Source: an uncultured Clostridium sp.
Lineage (GTDB): Bacteria; Bacillota; Clostridia; TANB77; CAG-508
NCBI GenBank assembly: GCA_946496115.1
Contig: CAMMFK010000004.1
Coordinates: 1-34,014 of the forward strand
Length of the DNA stretch: 34,014 nt
Direction: 5' to 3'
The first letter of the stretch is position 1. Each line of letters starts with the position of its first letter. The notes beneath the pieces are model-generated. The model was not told the origin of the DNA. It did not search any database and saw only the letters and a list, made by a program, of their open reading frames with translations. Below, in pieces: positions 15,502-22,966 of the stretch. Position numbers and translations under genes: made by a program.

Positions 15502-15551
15502 TTTTTGTAATATGTAATGATTATTTAATGTTTTTGTAATATTTTTGTAAT
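15502..15551. repeat. Three TTTTTGTAAT decamers upstream of the sepF promoter
   Basis: Copies at 15502-15511, 15531-15540 and 15542-15551. The last two are 11 bp apart, about one helical turn. They sit directly upstream of the -35 box and could be a protein-binding array or an UP-like AT-rich element. Confidence 0.45.
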
Positions 15552-15552
15552 A

Positions 15553-17034
15553 TTATGTGGCATTTTTTATTTGCTCCTCTGTTGGTTTTAAAAGTAACTC
15601 ATCATAGAGAATTATTGATGTTGAAATATCTTCTTCAATGTTTAATTCTTCTATTTCTGATGTGCTATAGTTGGTAACAATAGAGTAATTTTCTGTCGCT
15701 TTTTGTACCTTTACTAGAACTTTATCTAAATAACCTGCTCTAGTTCTTATCACATAATTCAGTTCCTCCTCTTCTACGATGCAACTATTTGGAACTTTAA
15801 AACCACTTTCATCCCACCAAATGATATCTACAGATACTTTTCTATAACTTAATAATTCATCTATTCCCTCTGTAAAACTAAATATTATTGTAACTTCATT
15901 ATTGTCTTCTTTTGTAATATATTCAATTTTTGCACTTATTTCTTTTGAACTAGGTAGAGCTAATTTAACTATATCTCCAACTTTAGCTGAATTGGCTTCA
16001 TTAGTTTTCGAAGTACAAGCAATATAGCAAACAAAATTATTAACAATTTTTCCTTCTTCACTACTTTCTGATATTATTTGTCCTGTTTTCAAATTTAAAT
16101 TTTGAAGAAACTCTTTATTTATTTTTGAAAAATCTTCTGTTGTTAGAGTTTCCTCAAGTCCATCAATTCTATACGAAACCACTCCGCTTCTTGTAGCATT
16201 AACATATTCAGCTCCTGAATTAAGCTCATTCTCATATCCGCTTCTTTCATCAATAAGCTTTTTTAAATACGAACCTGCTGGACTTAATTCGCCTGCAATT
16301 TTAGCTTTTTTCGTTATATTTTGAGCTATACTTTTTTTATATTCCTTTATTTTTTGAATATTATTGGCATTAGTTACTTCATTCAATGTCGCTTCTATTT
16401 GAGTATCTAGTAATCTTGTATCAGATGACGGTAAATTTTCATTGTTTTTTTCTATTGCTTCTTGAATTTTTATATCTAATTCAGCTATTTTATTTTTTAA
16501 ATCTTCTTCTCCGGACGAATAATATCTAAAAACTGGATCTCCACTAGCGACTTTTGATCCTTCTGATTTAATTTCCACCATTCCATTTTTATAGTTCTCA
16601 CCTTTTATTACTGTTTCGTCTCTAATAATATATCCATCGGCCGTTTCTTCTTGGGAAATGCTTCCTTCATTTACCATAACAGAATCAGTTGGATTTTTTA
16701 TTAGATGATATACAGCCATCGTCAAATATACACAAATTCCAATTGTTAAAAGTATTATAATTCCTATTCTTTTTTTGTTAACTTTTCGTTTTATCGTTAC
16801 ATTTGATTTTTGTACTTCATCATCGTTGTATATGCTTTCTCTTTTTTTAATCTTCTCTTTATACTTTTTTTTATTTTTAATTTTTATTTTTCCACTTTCA
16901 CTTTTGGCTTGCTCAATAAAAGAATTATCTTTAGACAATTCATTATCAAAAGTAATGTTTTTATATTCCTTAAATTCTTGCTCTATGGTATTGTTTTCTT
17001 CTTGTTTTTTTTCTTTTTTAGTGATTCTTTTCAC
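15553..17034 (-). CDS. HlyD-family membrane-fusion-like protein
   Basis: 493 aa. A long Lys/Glu-rich cytoplasmic N-terminus (~90 residues) precedes one membrane helix (KRIGIIILLTIGICVYLTMAVYHL). Outside the membrane a lipoyl/barrel-sandwich start (ADGYIIRDETVI, NGMVEIKSEGSKVASGDPVF) is followed by a coiled-coil hairpin (about residues 175-265) and beta-barrel segments returning to the barrel (KVGDIVKLALPSSKEISAKIEYI). This resembles efflux adaptor proteins, but there is no transporter gene nearby and the species is Gram-positive. Genes like this recur next to sepF in Clostridia (recalled), suggesting an envelope or division role. GTG start 17034 is supported by GGAGG. It is 41 nt after miaA, in the same direction. 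Confidence 0.75.
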   Translation of the reverse strand: MKRITKKEKKQEENNTIEQEFKEYKNITFDNELSKDNSFIEQAKSESGKIKIKNKKKYKEKIKKRESIYNDDEVQKSNVTIKRKVNKKRIGIIILLTIGICVYLTMAVYHLIKNPTDSVMVNEGSISQEETADGYIIRDETVIKGENYKNGMVEIKSEGSKVASGDPVFRYYSSGEEDLKNKIAELDIKIQEAIEKNNENLPSSDTRLLDTQIEATLNEVTNANNIQKIKEYKKSIAQNITKKAKIAGELSPAGSYLKKLIDERSGYENELNSGAEYVNATRSGVVSYRIDGLEETLTTEDFSKINKEFLQNLNLKTGQIISESSEEGKIVNNFVCYIACTSKTNEANSAKVGDIVKLALPSSKEISAKIEYITKEDNNEVTIIFSFTEGIDELLSYRKVSVDIIWWDESGFKVPNSCIVEEEELNYVIRTRAGYLDKVLVKVQKATENYSIVTNYSTSEIEELNIEEDISTSIILYDELLLKPTEEQIKNAT

Positions 17035-17075
17035 TTATTTCCTCCAGAAAAATAGTAATCTTATTTGTTAAAACT

Positions 17076-17993
17076 CTATGTATTTTTTATGCTATTCATT
17101 ATTATTTCAACATTATTTTTATTTTCAGCATCTAACCAAACAGCATTTTTATAAGCTTTAAACCATGTAATTTGTCTTTTTGCATACCTACGACTTTCTT
17201 GCTTTATTTTATTAATCATTTCCTCTATATTAATTTTCTTCTCTAAATATTCTACTACTTCTTTGTAGCCTAATCCTTGCATTGCAGTTGGAAAGTCTTT
17301 GTATTTTTTCAGAAGATTATTTACTTCTTCTATTAAGCCATTATTTATCATAAAATCTACTCTTTTATTTATTCTGTCGTATAATTTTTCTCTATCCATG
17401 TTAAGGATAAATATTTTATAATCATACTTAGGACCATTTTTTCTAGATTCTTCCTCTAATTCTGTCTTAGTTTTGCTTGTAGAATGATATATTTCTAGTA
17501 TTCTAAGTATTCTTTTTTTATCGTTATGGCTAATTTTTTCCACTGCTTTATTGTCAATCATTTTAGCTTCATTATATAATTTTTCAAGACCTTCTTGTTG
17601 AACTCTACTTTCTAAACTTTCTCTATATTTTAAATCTGTTTCAATTTCAGGATAATCAATTCCATATATTAATGAATTCAAATATAAGCCTGTTCCACCC
17701 ACAATGATTGGCATTCTACCATTTTTTATTATTTTTTTTATAATATTTTCCGCATCTTTTTTATATTCAGCCACACTATATCTTTGACTTGGTAAAACAA
17801 AATCAATTAAATAATGTTTTGCTTCTTTACGTTCATCGGCAGTTGGTTTTGCTGTTCCTATTGTCATATCTTTGTATATTTGCATAGAATCGCAGGATAT
17901 TATCTCTCCATTTATTTTTTTTGCTAGATCAATTCCTAATCTTGTTTTTCCAGATGCAGTTGGTCCTCCTATAACTATAACTTTTTCTTTCAC
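17076..17993 (-). CDS. miaA: tRNA dimethylallyltransferase
   Basis: 305 aa, standard length. Adds the dimethylallyl group to N6 of A37 in tRNAs reading UNN codons. The P-loop is GGPTASGKT (residues ~9-17). Further signatures are ISCDSMQIYKDMTIGTAKP, IVGGTGLYLNSLIYG and, near the C-terminus, AMQGLGYKEVVEYL and ESRRYAKRQITWFK. It is in the mutL-miaA order typical of bacteria, with a 145-aa membrane protein gene inserted between them (19 nt upstream). Confidence 0.96.
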   Translation of the reverse strand: MKEKVIVIGGPTASGKTRLGIDLAKKINGEIISCDSMQIYKDMTIGTAKPTADERKEAKHYLIDFVLPSQRYSVAEYKKDAENIIKKIIKNGRMPIIVGGTGLYLNSLIYGIDYPEIETDLKYRESLESRVQQEGLEKLYNEAKMIDNKAVEKISHNDKKRILRILEIYHSTSKTKTELEEESRKNGPKYDYKIFILNMDREKLYDRINKRVDFMINNGLIEEVNNLLKKYKDFPTAMQGLGYKEVVEYLEKKINIEEMINKIKQESRRYAKRQITWFKAYKNAVWLDAENKNNVEIIMNSIKNT

Positions 17994-18012
17994 TTTTATT
18001 CCCTTACCCTTT

Positions 18013-18450
18013 TTAATTTGTTCTATTAATACTATTTAAGTCAATAAGTTCATTCATTCCTCTTTGCAAGTCTTTTATATAGCAAAATTCAATTATAAGA
18101 ATAATAATACTAATAATTAAGCTAAATAGCATTCTTTTTTTTAAGATTTCTTCTTTTATATCCTTTTGTTGAAACTTTTTTAGTGTAAGTAATAGAGGAA
18201 GTTCTATACCAATCACATTAATTGGAAGAAATGTAAATATCATAATTTGTCTTGAACTATTCACTATTGTTTCATCTATATCAGTTGAACTAATTCCATA
18301 TATTATAAATAGTATAATATACATTAACATTTCACCAATTATTATCAACAATATTCTATTCTTCATTTCTATATGGCTCAAAGATTTGTAAATCACTAAA
18401 ATTGCAGCGAAATTTAATATTGCAATAAATACATTTATTATTATTTCCAT
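18013..18450 (-). CDS. Four-helix membrane protein of unknown function
   Basis: 145 aa. Four hydrophobic segments are visible: residues ~5-22 (NVFIAILNFAAILVIY), ~32-53 (ILLIIIGEMLMYIILFIIYGI), ~69-90 (IMIFTFLPINVIGIELPLLLTL) and ~107-125 (LFSLIISIIILIIEFCYI). The ends are polar. No family is recognised and no catalytic residues stand out. It lies between mutL and miaA on the same strand with short gaps (58 and 19 nt), so it is probably co-transcribed with them. Confidence 0.75.
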   Translation of the reverse strand: MEIIINVFIAILNFAAILVIYKSLSHIEMKNRILLIIIGEMLMYIILFIIYGISSTDIDETIVNSSRQIMIFTFLPINVIGIELPLLLTLKKFQQKDIKEEILKKRMLFSLIISIIILIIEFCYIKDLQRGMNELIDLNSINRTN

Positions 18451-18508
18451 TTATAATATCCTTTCTTTTGTCGTTTTTCATTTTATTTCATATTTTTTTA
18501 CTAATTTT

Positions 18509-20764
18509 TTATCTTCTAGAAAATTTCTTTTCTATATCATTTTTAGAAAGTTTGATTACAGTTGGTCTTCCATGAGGACAAGTAAATGGATTAGGCAATC
18601 TAAGCAATTGATTCATTAAACTTTCTACCTCCTCTTTAGAAAGTGCCATATGAGCCTTTACTGCTGCTTTGCAAGCTACTGTTGCCAAAAATTTATCTTC
18701 AATCTCTTGCTTAGCCGTTCGTGCTACTGTATTAATTTCATCTAAAGTTTCTAGAAATAGCTCTTGGGTGTCAAAATCTAAGCAAAATTCTGGAACACCA
18801 GTTAATTTTACTGTATTATCGCCAAATTCTTCAACTGCAAATCCTGCCTTATTGAACATTTCTTTATTATCTTTAAATATTCCCATCTCTCTTGTACTTA
18901 GTTTTATTATATCTGGTAGTAACATTAGTTGACAGTCTTTTTCCCCATCACTATAATAATTAGCTTTTACTTTTTCATACATTATTCTCTCATGTGCCGC
19001 ATGTTGATCTAATATATACAAGTCCTCCCCCATAGTTAATATTATGTATGTTTTAAAGGCTATACCTATGAATTTATATTGAGGATTATTATCTATTCCT
19101 TCTTTTTCAAACATTGATATTTCTTCACCAGTTATAGGAGAAATTGGATATTTTGCTTCCTCTTCTGCTTGCTTTTCCTCATATTCTTTTTTAGCTTCAT
19201 TAATATCTCTTCCAAATAGTCTTTTGTACATTTCTTCAAAAGATTCTTCTTTATTGTTTTCATCATTATATTGTTGTTTATTATCTTCCAAAAAATTATC
19301 GGTTATTTTATTAGCTGTTTCCTCCAGATCTTCATTATCACTGTTTTCAAGGCTAATTTTCTCTTCCTTTTCATCATCAATTTTATTTTCTGTACTTTTG
19401 CTAATTTCATCATTATTGAGAATAGCTTTTGTCATATCAGCAAGCTTTATTCCTATTTCCTCAGGCGTTTTTGTTTGAGTTAATTCGTCAATAAATCTTT
19501 TTCTAGTCTCACTATCTAAACCATTCATAGTATTTTTAAATTCACTAAATTGGGGCTGTTCTTTTTTTACATTATTATGCTTTTCTTCCATTATTTCGTT
19601 TGTAGTTGTTCCATCAATTTTATTTCCATCTAAATTGTTTGATGAATTATTGTCTATTGAGTTAATACTGTTACTTTCTATTTTGTTAGAAAACAATCCA
19701 TTGTTAACATTAATGTTCTTTAATATATCATTTGGAGTTTCGCTTTTATAATCTTTTTCTGGAGAAGGAACTAAATCATATTTTAATAAAGCTTGTTTAA
19801 TACTATTATATATTGCTTTAAAAACTTTTCCTTCTTCTTGAAATCTAACTTCTAATTTTGTAGGATGAACATTTACATCAACTTTTTTAGGATCCATATT
19901 TATATTTAAAACTAAAAAACCATGTTTTCCTATTGTAACTAAACCTTTAAATGCCTGCTCTGCAGCACTAGTTAGTGTCTTATCTTTTATAAATCTTTTA
20001 TTAACAAAAAACAATTGATTTGATCTATTTGAACGTGCTATTGATGGTTTTCCAATGACCCCTGTTACTTTCATTTCCTCAAATTCATAATCTACTGGCA
20101 ACAAATTTTGTGCTATTTCTTTACCATATATTTCATAAATCACATCTTCTATTTTTCCGTTTCCTGTAGTTTGAATAGATATTTTTCCTGTATTTATCAT
20201 TTTAATAGCAACATTTGGATTAGCTAGTGCAATCCTCGTTATAGTATCTTCTATATAACCAGATTCTGTAAAATCTTTTTTTAAAAATTTGTACCTTACA
20301 GGCGTATTAAAGAATAGTTGTCTTACTGTAATAGTTGTTCCTTTTTGACATCCTTCCTCATGTTTATCAATTATATCTCCTCCTTGAATTTCTATTTTAT
20401 ATCCTATTTCACTTTGTTCTGTTCTAGATACTAATTCCACATTTGCTATTGCTGCAATACTTGCTAAAGCCTCTCCTCTAAACCCCATTGATTTTACTGT
20501 ATCCAAGTCATCTGCCTTACGAATTTTACTTGTAGCATGCCTTTCAAACGCTATTTCCATATCATCTGGCATTATTCCACTACCATCGTCTGTAATTCTT
20601 ATATATGATATGCCCCCATTTTTTATTTCAACCGTTATATTTTTAGCCCCTGCATCTATTGAATTTTCAACAAGTTCTTTAACTACTGAAGCAGGTCTTT
20701 CTATAACTTCTCCTGCAGCTATCTGATTTATTGTTAAGTCATCAAGTAAAACAATTTTTCCCAT
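18509..20764 (-). CDS. mutL: DNA mismatch repair protein MutL
   Basis: 751 aa. The N-terminal GHKL ATPase domain has ELVENSIDAGAKN, ITDDGSGI and FRGEALASIAA, then the MutL transducer region (FVNKRFIKDKTLTSAAEQAFKG). A long Asn/Glu/Lys-rich linker covers ~340-560. The C-terminal endonuclease domain keeps DQHAAHERIMYE (the DQHAX2EX4E metal motif), an ACKAAVKAH segment and CPHGRPT, so nicking activity is predicted. I start at ATG 20764 (MGKIVLLDDLTINQIAAGEV), the canonical beginning; ATG 20776 lies too close to its AAGGA. No mutS is next to it. It leads the run mutL, 145-aa membrane protein, miaA, HlyD-like. Confidence 0.96.
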   Translation of the reverse strand: MGKIVLLDDLTINQIAAGEVIERPASVVKELVENSIDAGAKNITVEIKNGGISYIRITDDGSGIMPDDMEIAFERHATSKIRKADDLDTVKSMGFRGEALASIAAIANVELVSRTEQSEIGYKIEIQGGDIIDKHEEGCQKGTTITVRQLFFNTPVRYKFLKKDFTESGYIEDTITRIALANPNVAIKMINTGKISIQTTGNGKIEDVIYEIYGKEIAQNLLPVDYEFEEMKVTGVIGKPSIARSNRSNQLFFVNKRFIKDKTLTSAAEQAFKGLVTIGKHGFLVLNINMDPKKVDVNVHPTKLEVRFQEEGKVFKAIYNSIKQALLKYDLVPSPEKDYKSETPNDILKNINVNNGLFSNKIESNSINSIDNNSSNNLDGNKIDGTTTNEIMEEKHNNVKKEQPQFSEFKNTMNGLDSETRKRFIDELTQTKTPEEIGIKLADMTKAILNNDEISKSTENKIDDEKEEKISLENSDNEDLEETANKITDNFLEDNKQQYNDENNKEESFEEMYKRLFGRDINEAKKEYEEKQAEEEAKYPISPITGEEISMFEKEGIDNNPQYKFIGIAFKTYIILTMGEDLYILDQHAAHERIMYEKVKANYYSDGEKDCQLMLLPDIIKLSTREMGIFKDNKEMFNKAGFAVEEFGDNTVKLTGVPEFCLDFDTQELFLETLDEINTVARTAKQEIEDKFLATVACKAAVKAHMALSKEEVESLMNQLLRLPNPFTCPHGRPTVIKLSKNDIEKKFSRR

Positions 20765-21002
20765 TTTATACTTCATTCCTTTCTATTATCTTAAGTTTTA
20801 ATTATTTCCATATAATATTAGAACTTAATTTTCTCTTCTTTTTGACTGTATTATATCATAAGAGAAAAAAATATACTATATTTTTTTTAAAATATATAAA
20901 TCATATTCTAGTCTTTTTATTTTTTACCGTAACACATTTATATAGAACAGAATAATATATATTATACAAAAGAAGTTAAATTCTTTATGAGGGAGGTATA
21001 AT

Positions 21003-21122
21003 ATGAGAGGTTGTAACGGAGATATGTTATGGTTCATAATATTAATCTTATTACTTTGCTGCAACTGCGGTGGAAATAACTGCGGATGTGGATGTGGAAA
21101 TGACAACAATTGTGGTTGCTAG
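21003..21122 (+). CDS. Cysteine-rich microprotein 1
   Basis: 39 aa, with 8 Cys. A short N-terminus (MRGCNGDM) leads into a hydrophobic core (LWFIILILLL), then CCNCGGNN and CGCGCGNDNNCGC. A strong ribosome binding site (GGGAGG, 20991-20996) sits 6 nt before the ATG, which makes translation likely. It is paralogous to the next small gene: same layout, same hydrophobic core and a CGGNN motif in both. The composition recalls small clostridial and bacillary sporulation or coat-type peptides such as YjcZ, but I cannot show homology. Metal binding by the Cys clusters and membrane insertion are both plausible. Confidence 0.75.
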   Translation: MRGCNGDMLWFIILILLLCCNCGGNNCGCGCGNDNNCGC

Positions 21123-21204
21123 TATTTTTTACAATCCAAAAAAGCTTTTTTGATAATGTAAAACTACTCATAAAGTAGTAAAAAAGAAAGGAGGATGTGT
21201 ATAA

Positions 21205-21321
21205 ATGCAAGATAAATGTGGATGTGGTTTTTTCGGAAAAGATAATGACTGTTGCTTTTTAATAATATTCTTAATATTAATATGTTGCTGCTGCGGTGGA
21301 AACAATAGAGGCTGCTGCTAA
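21205..21321 (+). CDS. Cysteine-rich microprotein 2
   Basis: 38 aa, with 10 Cys: MQDKCGCGFFGKDNDCC, a hydrophobic core (FLIIFLILI), CCCCGGNNRG and a terminal CC. An AAAGGAGG ribosome binding site (21188-21195) precedes the ATG. It is a tandem paralogue of the gene 82 bp upstream and is followed by a strong terminator (21370-21412). Between the two lie a perfect 16-bp palindrome (21137-21152) and a small CTACT/AGTAG hairpin, either of which may attenuate or process the transcript. Function is unknown. Confidence 0.78.
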   Translation: MQDKCGCGFFGKDNDCCFLIIFLILICCCCGGNNRGCC

Positions 21322-21369
21322 TAACTAGTTACTATTTCTAGTTCATAATTTATTAATCTTCAAGAACAT

Positions 21370-21412
21370 AACTTGCCAATAGAAATTTAAAATATCTACT
21401 GGCAAGTTTTTT
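21370..21412 (+). terminator. Terminator of the microprotein genes
   Basis: A perfect 9-bp stem AACTTGCCA/TGGCAAGTT (21370-21378 with 21400-21408), followed by TTTTATTT. Confidence 0.8.
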
Positions 21413-21463
21413 ATTTACATATGTTCTAAGTTTAAAATAATTTTTTTATTATATAAAAATAAA

Positions 21464-21494
21464 TCATTTAAACTCTTTTTTAGAATTTAAATGA
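21464..21494 (-). terminator. Terminator of the tRNA unit, possibly bidirectional
   Basis: A 9-bp stem TCATTTAAA/TTTAAATGA (21464-21472 with 21486-21494). It is followed on the minus strand by TTTATTTTTATA. It lies directly downstream of tRNA-Gln. Confidence 0.6.
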
Positions 21495-21500
21495 CTTTTT

Positions 21501-21575
21501 TGGTTGGGCTGGCTAGATTCGAACTAGCGCATGTTAGAGTCAAAGTCTAATGCCTTACCGCTTGGCTACAGCCCA
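21501..21575 (-). tRNA. tRNA-Gln (anticodon TTG)
   Basis: Cloverleaf on the minus strand: acceptor TGGGCTG/CAGCCCA, anticodon stem TTAGA/TCTAA with loop CTTTGAC (anticodon TTG), T arm GCTAG-TTCGAAT-CTAGC. The 3' CCA is encoded. It is co-transcribed after tRNA-His. Confidence 0.95.
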
Positions 21576-21588
21576 ATATTTATATAAA

Positions 21589-21666
21589 TGGGGTGGAATA
21601 TGGGATTCGAACCCATGGTCTCCAGTGCCACAAACTGGCGCGTTAACCAACTACGCTAAATCCACC
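21589..21666 (-). tRNA. tRNA-His (anticodon GTG)
   Basis: Cloverleaf on the minus strand with anticodon stem CCAGT/ACTGG and loop TTGTGGC (anticodon GTG). The T arm holds GGGTTCGAATCCC and CCA is encoded. The acceptor pairs as eight base positions including the extra G-1 expected for tRNA-His, with one T-T mismatch. Confidence 0.95.
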
Positions 21667-21688
21667 ATTTGCAATTACAACAATATAT

Positions 21689-21717
21689 ATTCTACCCCAT
21701 TTTTTTTATATTGTCAA
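21689..21717 (-). promoter_or_regulatory. Promoter of the tRNA-His/tRNA-Gln unit
   Basis: Minus strand TTGACA (plus 21712-21717), 17-bp spacer, TAGAAT (plus 21689-21694). The predicted start is about 16 nt before tRNA-His. Confidence 0.75.
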
Positions 21718-21785
21718 CCTATTTGCATAATTTTGTTGTTAAAAAAATTTTTAGTTTACAATTTATAACCTATTATAAAACTTAA

Positions 21786-21808
21786 AATAATAATATAAAA
21801 TTATTATT
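21786..21808 (-). terminator. Weak hairpin at the sortase gene end
   Basis: A 9-bp all-AT stem (21786-21794 with 21800-21808) overlapping the sortase stop codon. On the minus strand it is followed by TTAAGTTTT. It is a plausible but weak terminator. Confidence 0.35.
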
Positions 21809-22478
21809 CAACTTCTCTAGCCCATATTACCAATCTATATCTTGAGTCATCAGTACAAGTTGAAAGTGATATTTCTCTCTTTCCAGCTGTATCTCTTGTA
21901 ATATACTCAGAATCTTCTGAAGAAGTTGTGTATTTATTATAAATAGTATACTCTATTCTTGTTCCAGAATTATCTGTTATATAAATTTCATCACCATTTT
22001 CAAGCTCATCATTTCTAGAGAAAAATGTTCCATTTCTATAGTTGTGACCTACTATAATTGTGTTACCAACTTTATTTAATCCTGGTCCTGTTAGTATACC
22101 TATAGATTTTTCTAATGAAGGCTTATTAGATCTTTCTAATACTGGTAAATCTAAGTCTATAGCTGGAATTTCCATTCTTCCTACAACTGTAAATCCTTTA
22201 TATGTTACTACATCATCACTTCCAGAAGTACTTCCTGTGTTAGTAACGCCATTGTCTACTGAAGTAAAATTAATTGGCTCACTACCTGTAAACTCGTTTC
22301 TTTTTGATGTATTATTAACTATAGTTTCGTTAAATTCATTTAATGCTGAATCAATATCTTTTTCTAAGAAATATTTTTTATAAGTTTGATATCCCCAAAA
22401 TCCTAATAGGGCAAATATAACTACTACAACAATTATTAAAATTACTGTTAATATTTTATTATATTTTGAATTTATCAT
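21804..22478 (-). CDS. Sortase family transpeptidase
   Basis: 224 aa. An N-terminal membrane anchor (residues ~9-30) is followed by a spacer of ~60 residues and the sortase beta-barrel from about 95 (GRMEIPAIDLDLPVL). The catalytic triad is readable: His145 (VGHNY), Cys208 (LSTCTDD) and Arg215 (RYRLVIWAR). The layout fits small single-anchor sortases of class D or E type; the class is not certain. It would attach LPXTG-like proteins to the wall or pilins, but no obvious LPXTG substrate is adjacent. It has its own putative promoter with flanking inverted repeats and lies downstream of the HIT gene on the same strand. Confidence 0.92.
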   Translation of the reverse strand: MINSKYNKILTVILIIVVVVIFALLGFWGYQTYKKYFLEKDIDSALNEFNETIVNNTSKRNEFTGSEPINFTSVDNGVTNTGSTSGSDDVVTYKGFTVVGRMEIPAIDLDLPVLERSNKPSLEKSIGILTGPGLNKVGNTIIVGHNYRNGTFFSRNDELENGDEIYITDNSGTRIEYTIYNKYTTSSEDSEYITRDTAGKREISLSTCTDDSRYRLVIWAREVE

Positions 22479-22494
22479 AATTTATCCTTTCTTT

Positions 22495-22543
22495 ACTAGA
22501 CTAATCATTACTATTATAACATATTTTTTATAATTAATCTAGT
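22495..22543 (-). promoter_or_regulatory. Sortase promoter with flanking inverted repeats
   Basis: An extended -10 (TGTTATAAT; box at plus 22513-22518) with a weak -35 TAGATT (plus 22536-22541). ACTAGACTAAT (22495-22505) and ATTAATCTAGT (22533-22543) form an imperfect inverted pair bracketing the -10, a possible operator. Confidence 0.4.
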
Positions 22544-22570
22544 CTTTTCATAAGTTTTCTGATATTAATA

Positions 22571-22909
22571 TTATCTAGTCGGTAATTTTTCTCCACCCAT
22601 TAAATGGAAATGTAAATGTTTTACAGCTTGGCCACCATCTTCTCCTACATTTGATGTTACTCTAAATCCAGTTTTATCTATTCCAACAATTTCTGCCACT
22701 TTATTTATAATTTCAAATATATGAAATAACAATTCTTTGTGATTTTCTTTTAAGTCTAGCAAACTCTGTATATGAACTTTTGGTATTATTAATACATGAA
22801 CTTTTGCAATTGGATTTATATCATAAAACGCTATGACTTCTTCATCTTCATAAACTTTTTTTGAAGGAATTTCACCTTTAATTATTTTACAAAATACACA
22901 ATCTTCCAT
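22571..22909 (-). CDS. HIT family (HINT-like) nucleotide hydrolase
   Basis: 112 aa. It contains the histidine triad HLHFHLMGG near the C-terminus, VLIIPKVHIQSL and an N-terminal CVFCKIIKGEIPSKKVYED zinc-type segment, all typical of HINT proteins. These hydrolyse purine nucleoside phosphoramidates and aminoacyl-adenylates. It sits 57 nt downstream of alaS, in the same direction, and HINT proteins are known to act on aminoacyl-AMP, so co-transcription would make biochemical sense (inference). The start has a modest GGAG ribosome binding site. Confidence 0.93.
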   Translation of the reverse strand: MEDCVFCKIIKGEIPSKKVYEDEEVIAFYDINPIAKVHVLIIPKVHIQSLLDLKENHKELLFHIFEIINKVAEIVGIDKTGFRVTSNVGEDGGQAVKHLHFHLMGGEKLPTR

Positions 22910-22966
22910 TTTTATATTCTCCTTGTCTTTTTATTAATTTGACAATATTTGTTTTCTATTTTAATA

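Noticed and set aside
20777..21002. Sporulation sigma-factor promoter (CATA-type -10) upstream of the microprotein genes
   Set aside because: A CATATTCTA is present, but no convincing -35 at the right distance; too weak to call.
22910..22966. Frameshift truncating alaS
   Set aside because: No frame downstream of the stop continues the AlaRS C-terminus; the HIT gene starts 57 nt later. The short form looks genuine.
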